Assembly (NCBI GenBank): GCA_017453085.1
Contig: JAFTKV010000187.1
Location: 1 to 10,184 of the forward strand
Reading direction: 5' to 3'
DNA: 10,184 nucleotides
From: Clostridia bacterium
Lineage (GTDB): Bacteria; Bacillota; Clostridia; Oscillospirales; CAG-272
Positions 1 through 6,386 of the stretch are shown in pieces; position 1 is the stretch's first letter, and every line of letters starts with the position of its first letter. A model generated the notes under the pieces. The model was not told the DNA's origin. It saw only the letters and a list, made by a program, of their open reading frames with translations, and did not search any database. The translations under genes and the position numbers were made by a program.

Positions 1-16
1 CGTTTCACGTGAAACG
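1..16. promoter_or_regulatory. parS: parS-like centromere site
   Basis: The 16-mer CGTTTCACGTGAAACG is a perfect palindrome. It matches the well-known Firmicute parS consensus TGTTTCACGTGAAACA at all 14 inner positions; only the outermost pair is swapped to C/G, which keeps the symmetry. ParB binds such sites, loads as a CTP-dependent clamp and spreads. The site lies 55 bp before the -35 box of the parAB promoter, so bound or spreading ParB could also affect that promoter (inference). I saw no second copy in the window. The left edge of the window starts at the first base of the palindrome, so flanking context is missing. Confidence 0.88.
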
Positions 17-71
17 TCATGGGACGAAGCGATGAATTATAACGAAAATGCAGAAAAGCTCGAATTATGTA

Positions 72-100
72 TTGACGAATGAGAAAAAAGATGATATAAT
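72..100 (+). promoter_or_regulatory. Sigma-A promoter of parA-parB-serS
   Basis: The -35 box TTGACG (72-77) and the -10 box TATAAT (95-100) are separated by exactly 17 bp. Transcription should start near 107, giving a leader of about 42 nt before the parA ATG. No other convincing promoter was seen before serS, so this one probably drives all three genes. Confidence 0.85.
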
Positions 101-148
101 ATCAGTTACGATGCCGTGAGGAGATAGCGGCGGAATAAGGAGTAGATT

Positions 149-910
149 ATGGGTAAAATCATCGCATTTTCTAACCAAAAAGGCGGAATCGGTAAAACGA
201 CGTCGGCTGTGAATATTGCTGCTGCGATTGCGAAGCGAGGAAAAAAGGTGCTGCTGTGCGACCTTGACCCGCAGGGCAACGCAACAAGTGGAGTTGGCGT
301 GTCGAAAAAAGGCGGTCAAAAAACTACGTATGATGTTTTGATTGGAAACGCTAAGGCTTCGGACGCAATGTTGATGACAAAATTTGATAATTTGTGGGTA
401 ATGCCCACGAATATCGGACTTGCCGGTGCAGAATACGAGCTGGTGTCGATGGAGAAGCGGGAGTTCATTCTCTCTCAAAGATTGGCTGAGCTCAAGGACG
501 AGTTTGATTACATTATGATTGATTGCCCTCCTTCGCTGGGCATTCTTACGGTTAGTGCGCTGACGGCTGCGGATGGCGTCGTGATTCCGATGGTTTGTGA
601 GTATTACGCGTTGGAGGGATTGTCGCAGTTAATGCTGACGGTCAGACAGGTAAAGAAACGCTACAATCCGAATCTTGAGGTTGTCGGCATTTTAATGACG
701 ATGTATGATCGACGGCTCAACCTGACCATGCAGGTGCGCGCGGAGCTGGAAAAGTTCTATAAAGACAAATTGTTTGAGACTACGATTGTAAGAAACGTGC
801 GTCTGAGTGAGGCTCCCAGCTACGGAATGCCGATCATGTATTACGACAAATCATCCAAAGGAGCAGTTGCGTACACGAAGGTGGCTGACGAGCTGCTGCA
901 AAGAATATGA
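149..910 (+). CDS. parA: Chromosome-partitioning ATPase ParA (Soj)
   Basis: This is a 253-residue ATPase of the ParA/MinD family, the usual length for chromosomal Soj. It binds DNA non-specifically as an ATP dimer, and ParB at parS stimulates its ATPase, moving origins apart; in Bacillus it also acts on DnaA. Visible motifs: deviant Walker A KGGIGKTT at residues 11-18 with the signature lysine K11, the A' motif DLDPQGN at 38-44, Walker B MIDCPPSLG at 123-131, and the Soj-type VRLSEAPSYG at 217-226. There is no N-terminal DNA-binding extension, which separates it from plasmid type Ia ParA. The start is supported by AAGGAG at 137-142, six bases before the ATG. It is the first gene after the promoter and lies 18 bp before parB. 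No defects are visible. Confidence 0.96.
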   Translation: MGKIIAFSNQKGGIGKTTSAVNIAAAIAKRGKKVLLCDLDPQGNATSGVGVSKKGGQKTTYDVLIGNAKASDAMLMTKFDNLWVMPTNIGLAGAEYELVSMEKREFILSQRLAELKDEFDYIMIDCPPSLGILTVSALTAADGVVIPMVCEYYALEGLSQLMLTVRQVKKRYNPNLEVVGILMTMYDRRLNLTMQVRAELEKFYKDKLFETTIVRNVRLSEAPSYGMPIMYYDKSSKGAVAYTKVADELLQRI

Positions 911-928
911 ATGGAGGAATAAACGCAT

Positions 929-1807
929 ATGGCTAAGCAAAGCGGCCTCGGTCGAGGCTTGAGTTCGATCTTCTACGATGATGCAGAGGTCGAAAATAAT
1001 GCCGACGTGCACAAGCTGCGCATATCGGAACTGCAGCCGAGAGCGGGGCAACCCCGAAAGAATTTCGATAGTGAAGCACTCTCTCAGCTGGCAGACTCAA
1101 TTGCAACACACGGATTGATCCAGCCCATCATCGTGCGTCGCGGAATGGGCGATCTGTACGAGATCATTGCAGGCGAAAGACGCTGGAGAGCATCTAAAAT
1201 GGCGGGGCTAAATGAGGTTCCGGTGGTTGTGATCGAAGCGGACGATCAAAAAACAGACGAGCTTTCGTTGATTGAGAACATTCAGAGAGAAAATCTGAAT
1301 GCTGTGGAAGAATCGCTGGCGTACAAGGCGCTCCTGGAGGAGTATAATTTGACGCAGGAGACGGTCGCTTCCCGTGTGGGTAAATCCCGCAGTACGATTA
1401 CCAACTCTCTGCGACTGTTGGATCTCCCGGATTCTGTGCTGAAAATGGTATCCGAGGATCAGATCTCTGCAGGCCACGCACGTGCACTGCTGGGGCTGAA
1501 GTATCGCTCGGATATTGAAGTGGGCGCAGCGACTGTGGTGGATAAGGGCTATTCTGTTCGCGCAACGGAGGAATTGGTGCGCAGAATGAATGCGCGTGCC
1601 GAAAAAGCAGCAGATACTGTGGCTAAATCGGAAACCGCTGTGAATTATACGGCGGAACTGGAGAAAAAAGTCCGCGGGCTGCTTGGCAGAAAAGTGAAAA
1701 TCGTAGAAGGCGCAAGAGTAAAACGGTTGGAGCTGGAATACAGCGACAATGACGACCTGCAAAAGCTGCTCTATTTGCTCTGCGGCGAAGAAATTATGAA
1801 AGACTGA
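929..1807 (+). CDS. parB: Chromosome-partitioning protein ParB (Spo0J), CTPase clamp
   Basis: This 292-residue protein is the parS-binding partner of ParA. It forms CTP-dependent sliding clamps and recruits SMC at the origin. The N-terminus has the GLGRGLSSIF motif (6-15) that contacts ParA in this family. The CTP-binding fold shows QPRKNF (41-46), GERRWRA (82-88) and ENIQRENLN (116-124). A helix-turn-helix follows at about 142-167 (TQETVASRVGKSRSTI), then ISAGHARALL (179-188), the conserved segment of the parS-binding domain. Residues about 240-292 are the C-terminal dimerisation domain. The ribosome site GGAGG lies at 913-917, 11 bases before the ATG. The nearby parS-like palindrome supports the role. 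Noc, the ParB paralogue, binds a different site and is usually not next to parA, so ParB is preferred. Confidence 0.96.
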   Translation: MAKQSGLGRGLSSIFYDDAEVENNADVHKLRISELQPRAGQPRKNFDSEALSQLADSIATHGLIQPIIVRRGMGDLYEIIAGERRWRASKMAGLNEVPVVVIEADDQKTDELSLIENIQRENLNAVEESLAYKALLEEYNLTQETVASRVGKSRSTITNSLRLLDLPDSVLKMVSEDQISAGHARALLGLKYRSDIEVGAATVVDKGYSVRATEELVRRMNARAEKAADTVAKSETAVNYTAELEKKVRGLLGRKVKIVEGARVKRLELEYSDNDDLQKLLYLLCGEEIMKD

Positions 1808-1818
1808 GGTAAGTTACA

Positions 1819-3099
<1,281 letters not shown>

Positions 3100-3105
3100 C
3101 GATTC

Positions 3106-3137
3106 AAAAAGAACCTTCGCTGTGGAAGGTTCTTTTT
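3106..3137. terminator. Bidirectional terminator between serS and asnB
   Basis: The perfect 13-bp inverted repeat AAAAAGAACCTTC (3106-3118) and GAAGGTTCTTTTT (3125-3137) encloses a 6-base loop. The A-run on one side and T-run on the other let the hairpin end transcription on both strands. It sits 6 bp after the serS stop and 4 bp beyond the asnB stop, so it ends both convergent units. Confidence 0.9.
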
Positions 3138-3141
3138 GCAT

Positions 3142-4983
3142 TTATAGAGATATTTCAACAGGATAATGCTGAAGCCAGGCAGAAAGCTGCAGCAGCCATG
3201 CGATCATCTGCGGACGTGCCATCAGCTGGCCAAACCAGGTGGTGCTTTCCCCGTCCATGAAAGCCTGCACGGCTTTGCGATCAATGAGTGCCGTAAATAG
3301 TGAGTCTTCCTGTAGCTTTTCGACGAGCTTTGCACGGATGATTTGCTCGTATGCAGGATTGTGAGTCTTGGGATAAGGTGATTTCTTGCGATGGAGGATA
3401 TAATCGGGCAACAACCCTTCTGCGGCATCCCGTAGGAGGGATTTTTCTACGCCGTTACGGAATTTGTATTGCCACGGAAGATTGTAAAGATACTCCAGTA
3501 TACGGTGATCTGCAAACGGGACGCGTACCTCCAGGGCTGTTGCCATACTCATGCGATCCTTGCGGGAGAGCAGATTTTGCATAAAATAGCGCACCGACAG
3601 ACAGGTGGCGAGCCTTGCACGGCGATCCTCGTCGGATTCCCCTTCCATAACGGGACAACCTGCAAGAAAACTGCGATAATGGCGGGAAAGATACGCAAAT
3701 CCTTCCTCGGGGCGCACAACGTCGGTACGGAACAGCTTAATTCGCGCACGTGGATCGTGCAGCCATGGAAAAAAGTCTCGGCTAAGCATTTCGGGACGGT
3801 AAAACCATGGATAGCCGCCAAAGATCTCATCGGAGCATTCACCGGAAATAGCGACCGTGTGTCGTTGCTTGACTCTGCGGCAATACCACAGCAGCGATGA
3901 GTCAATATCAGCCTGCCCTGGCAGATCACGGTAGATCGCTGCTTCCTCCAGCAGGTCGGCGACTGCTTGGGTAGGTGCGATCAGCACGGTGTGGTCGGTT
4001 TCCAGATCTGCAGCCAGCCGTCGGGCGTAGAGATCGTCTCCTTGGGGCTGAAACAGGCTGGCTTGGAAGTTTTCGGCGTTTCCTTCGTATTCGAAGGAAT
4101 AGGTGGACAGCGTTTTCCCTTCGTCTGCCAAGGTTCGGGCTGCGATGGCGGTGAGCACGGATGAATCCAGACCGCCCGATAAAAAGGTGCACAGCGGCAC
4201 GTCACTGCGCAGCTGTCGGCGGACGGCGTCGTGCAGCAAATACCGGACGTGGGCGGTGGCTGTAGCCAGGTCGTCGGTGCATGCGCTTGCAGTTAAACTC
4301 CAGTAAAAATCAAACTGAACGCAATCGGACGAAAGCATCATCCGTTCACCCGCTCTCAATGCACGAATGTGCCGAAATATTGCCGATTCCTAAGTTGTGA
4401 CGGGCGACAGGAACAGCAGTTCCCAAAGCCCGGTTCGATCTACAGTGGGTCGCACCCTTGGATGCGCCAGCAATGCCTTGGGTTCGGAGGCGAAATACCA
4501 TTCTCCGCCGGAGCGTGCGTAGTAAAACGGCTTGACACCCAGGCGGTCACGCGCTGCGAACAGCGTTTTTTCGGTGTGATCATAAATCAGGAAGGCGAAT
4601 ATGCCGTTAAGACGGGTCGGGCATTCCTTTCCGTAGAAAACGTAGCTCCACAGGACTGCTTCGGTGTCACATTCTGTTGAAAACTCTGCACCTTTCGCGC
4701 ATAGATCGCGCTTTAACTCGTCTGTGTTATATATCTCTCCGTTATAAACAATCGTATATCTTCTACCGCAATAGACAACAGACATCGGCTGTTTCCCGCC
4801 GGAGGGATCCATTACCGCAAGGCGGTTGTGGGCAAGGCAAACGGTGCCGTCCCGATATATACCGCTGTCATCCGGCCCGCGATGGGCGAGTGTGCGATTC
4901 ATTCGACGGATGATGGCAAGATCCTCCTCGGCGGAGGTTGTTAGGCGGAACGAGGTGCGATAGATGGCGGCGATTGAACACAT
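3142..4983 (-). pseudogene. asnB: Asparagine synthetase (glutamine-hydrolysing), interrupted by in-frame TAG
   Basis: Read through, this is a 613-codon AsnB, the family's usual size, which makes asparagine from aspartate, glutamine and ATP. The N-terminal amidotransferase domain keeps nucleophile Cys2 (MCSIAAIY, usually MCGIAG), HRGPDD (34-39), NRLAVMD (53-59), NGEIYN (81-86) and CDTE (105-108). The C-terminal synthetase domain has the PP-loop SGGLDSS (269-275), SGECSDEIFGGYPW and RKDRMSMATALEVRVPFADHR. Codon 198 is TAG (4392-4390). It lies at the junction of the two domains, where relatives have a Thr-Pro-Gly-like turn, and homology resumes directly after it (ESAIFRHIRALRAGE) in the same frame. 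The downstream part could restart at TTG 4359 or ATG 4341. Ribosome site GGAG (4992-4989) is 5 bases before the start. Both parts look otherwise undamaged, so the stop is recent, an assembly error, or read through. No clear promoter was found directly upstream. Confidence 0.88.
4390..4392 (-). other. Premature amber codon inside asnB
   Basis: The minus-strand codon is TAG, with ACA ACT before it and GAA TCG GCA after it. Frame is unchanged on both sides: the first part ends after 197 residues and the second is open from here to 3142. A single C-to-T change from CAG (Gln) would create it; restoring the proline common at this place in relatives would need two changes. Confidence 0.9.
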
Positions 4984-5035
4984 AGCAGCTCCATTCTGTT
5001 TGTATGATGCAAACCGTTGTTATCGGGCGCAAAAT

Positions 5036-5074
5036 AAACCGCCCTATCTGCAGTATATGCAGACTGGACGGTTT
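5036..5074 (-). terminator. Probable terminator after the SGNH hydrolase gene
   Basis: On the minus strand AAACCGTCC pairs with GGGCGGTTT (8 Watson-Crick pairs and one G-U), and inside it TCTGCA pairs with TGCAGA around a short loop. The outer stem is followed by ATTTT, a modest T-run. It begins 17 bp after the hydrolase stop and ends 52 bp before the asnB start. It may end the hydrolase transcript. Because the T-run is weak it may also be a leader structure or operator for asnB. Confidence 0.5.
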
Positions 5075-5091
5075 GGTTATTCAACTTACGC

Positions 5092-5751
5092 TTACAGATT
5101 CTGTAAAAACGCTGCTAGTCGATTGGCGATGCGACGATGACCCGCGTCGCAAGGGTGCAGACCGTCGGGCATATAAGCGATCCGATGTGCTTCGATGCGG
5201 GGCTGGATGCCGGATACGCTCCACAGATCCAGAATCGGCAGGGAATATTCGGTTGCGACCTCTTTCAAAATGTCTACATAGGTAGACAAAACGCCATAGT
5301 CCCGTGCTTTCCATCCGTCGCCGCGGGGATTCATTTCGTTGGTGCGGTGAAGAGGCGTCATGATGACGATTTCTGCATTAGGGTATTTGGCGATCAGATC
5401 GCTGCACAGGCAGTGACAAGCACCGTAATAGGTATTCATGGTGCGGTCCTCAGGAGTGCCCAGAGGTGCGTCGCCGTGGCCGAAGTCGTTGGTGCCGCCG
5501 AATACGATGATCACGTCTGCATCGGGATCCATGTCATGCACGCGCTTGACGAAGCAACGCTCCATGCGATCGTCCGGGTTGCCGGGGTTTAACTGATTGG
5601 CAATGCGGGAACCGCTGACACCGTAATTGCGAGCGGTAAAGCCGTATTCAGCCGCCAACAGGTTGAGAAAAATGTGTTCGCTGCAAGAAACGCCCACGCC
5701 TTCAGTGATGCTGTCGCCCAAAAAATTGATTTTCAGTCCGCTGAGATTCAT
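5092..5751 (-). CDS. SGNH/GDSL-family hydrolase
   Basis: This 219-residue protein is a serine esterase/lipase-type hydrolase of the SGNH superfamily. All four family blocks are visible: block I FLGDSITEG with nucleophile Ser14, block II NYGVSGSR with Gly44, block III GGTND with Asn88, and block V DGLHP with Asp196 and His199. Ser14, Asp196 and His199 would form the triad; Gly44 and Asn88 the oxyanion hole. There is no signal peptide or membrane segment, so it is probably cytoplasmic. Family members deacylate carbohydrates, lipids or thioesters, and the substrate cannot be told from this sequence or its neighbours. The start is supported by AAAGGA (5765-5760), 8 bases upstream, and by a dedicated promoter. 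It lies upstream of asnB on the same strand with a 108-bp gap, probably as a separate unit. Confidence 0.9.
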   Translation of the reverse strand: MNLSGLKINFLGDSITEGVGVSCSEHIFLNLLAAEYGFTARNYGVSGSRIANQLNPGNPDDRMERCFVKRVHDMDPDADVIIVFGGTNDFGHGDAPLGTPEDRTMNTYYGACHCLCSDLIAKYPNAEIVIMTPLHRTNEMNPRGDGWKARDYGVLSTYVDILKEVATEYSLPILDLWSVSGIQPRIEAHRIAYMPDGLHPCDAGHRRIANRLAAFLQNL

Positions 5752-5782
5752 AAGATCATTCCTTTATATGAAGTTTGTAAAT

Positions 5783-5811
5783 ATTATACTGCAATCCGTC
5801 GATTTTTGCAA
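5783..5811 (-). promoter_or_regulatory. Sigma-A promoter of the SGNH hydrolase gene
   Basis: On the minus strand TTGCAA (5811-5806) and TATAAT (5788-5783) are 17 bp apart. Transcription would start near 5776, about 25 bases before the hydrolase ATG. It is back to back with the promoter at 5830-5858; the two -35 boxes are 18 bp apart with A/T tracts between them that may act as a shared UP element. Confidence 0.75.
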
Positions 5812-5829
5812 GTTTTTTTTGAAAATATA

Positions 5830-5858
5830 TTGACTTTTTCACATAAGTTCGGTACAAT
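5830..5858 (+). promoter_or_regulatory. Sigma-A promoter of the small membrane protein gene
   Basis: TTGACT (5830-5835) and TACAAT (5853-5858) are exactly 17 bp apart, each one mismatch from consensus, with A/T tracts upstream. The start of transcription would be near 5865, leaving a leader of about 26 nt that carries AAAGGAG. Confidence 0.82.
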
Positions 5859-5890
5859 AATAGTACTACAATTAGTAAAGGAGAACCGAT

Positions 5891-6136
5891 ATGGGAAAGC
5901 TGATTCTGAAAATTGCGATTCTGGTCGTTTCTTTGGCCGCTCTGATTGCTGTGATCCTCGTTCTGGTTAAAAATAAGGAGAAGATCGCTGCTAAGGTAAA
6001 GACGACCAAGGAAAAGATCGCTGAGAAGAGAGCTGCCAAGAAGGCTGCAAAGGAAGCTGCTGAGGGTTGCGCTTGCGAGTGCGACGTAGCTTGCGACGTT
6101 TGCGAAGAAGTTCCTACCGAGGAAGTTGCTGAATAA
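5891..6136 (+). CDS. Small membrane-anchored protein with cysteine cluster, function unknown
   Basis: I do not recognise this 81-residue protein. It has three parts. Residues about 5-26 are a strongly hydrophobic segment with one lysine before and several after, probably a single membrane helix with the rest in the cytoplasm by the positive-inside rule. Residues 27-57 are rich in Lys, Ala and Glu and should form a long basic helix. Residues 60-71 hold five cysteines, C60, C62, C64, C68 and C71 (CxCxCxxxCxxC), followed by an acidic tail. The cysteines could bind metal or be lipid- or redox-modified; this is not shown. AAAGGAG at 5877-5883 lies 7 bases before the ATG. A strong promoter, strong terminator and biased codons (GCT, AAG, GAA, GTT) suggest an abundant single-gene transcript. 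A compositionally simple YtxH-like protein is an alternative. Confidence 0.82.
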   Translation: MGKLILKIAILVVSLAALIAVILVLVKNKEKIAAKVKTTKEKIAEKRAAKKAAKEAAEGCACECDVACDVCEEVPTEEVAE

Positions 6137-6149
6137 TTGGTATGCATCC

Positions 6150-6185
6150 AAAACAATCCCGAGACCTCTGTCTCGGGATTGTTTT
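6150..6185 (+). terminator. Strong intrinsic terminator after the small membrane protein gene
   Basis: AAAACAATCCCGAGAC (6150-6165) and its exact complement (6170-6185) form a 16-bp stem with a 4-base loop CTCT, followed by more T-rich sequence (TTATTTTTG). It begins 13 bp after the stop codon. It should isolate the small gene from spoIIE. Confidence 0.93.
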
Positions 6186-6292
6186 TTATTTTTGTCGTCA
6201 TTTTGGAATTTTCCGCTCGCAAAATATCACGGGAATCGGCACCTTGCGACGAAGCGCTGCTCCAATCTGCTGTGGATGCCAAAAATAGCAGG

Positions 6293-6341
6293 CATTCGAC
6301 TGCGTCATTCGACTGTTTTTCGGCGAACGCATGATTATAAT
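6293..6341 (+). promoter_or_regulatory. spoIIE promoter with tandem Spo0A-like boxes
   Basis: A perfect 10-bp direct repeat CATTCGACTG occurs at 6293-6302 and 6306-6315. Read on the minus strand it contains AGTCGAA, one mismatch from the Spo0A box TGTCGAA. A weaker match, CGCCGAA on the minus strand, lies at 6319-6325. TATAAT (6336-6341) has no good -35 box at 17 bp, but TTCGAC (6308-6313) lies 22 bp upstream. Bacillus spoIIE and spoIIG promoters are known for this wide 21-22 bp spacing with Spo0A boxes over the -35 region. The repeat period here is 13 bp, not the 10 bp seen at abrB, so binding is inferred. Transcription would start near 6348. Confidence 0.6.
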
Positions 6342-6374
6342 ATGGATGATCGGACAATCGGACAAGCATTGAAA

Positions 6375-6380
6375 AAGGAG
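6375..6380 (+). promoter_or_regulatory. Ribosome binding site that sets the spoIIE start
   Basis: AAGGAG lies 6 bases before the ATG at 6387. An upstream in-frame ATG at 6342 directly abuts the -10 box, ahead of the expected transcription start, and has no ribosome site, so it cannot be the main start. Confidence 0.85.
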
Positions 6381-6386
6381 CAGAAA

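Noticed and set aside
2..82. Open frame from the left edge ending at TGA 80-82, possibly the tail of an upstream gene
   Set aside because: It passes through the parS palindrome and the -35 box. Only 26 codons are visible and I recognise no family, so it is not supported.
3469..3900. 143-codon plus-strand frame inside asnB
   Set aside because: It is opposite the intact synthetase domain of asnB and has no motif or ribosome site.
6137..6334. 65-codon open frame after the small membrane protein gene
   Set aside because: It is mostly the translated terminator hairpin and the promoter region, with no ribosome site.
6126..6386. Longer N-terminus for SpoIIE starting at 6126
   Set aside because: The extension would cross a strong terminator and the promoter, and starts at TTG inside the previous gene. 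The ribosome site and expected transcript both point to 6387.
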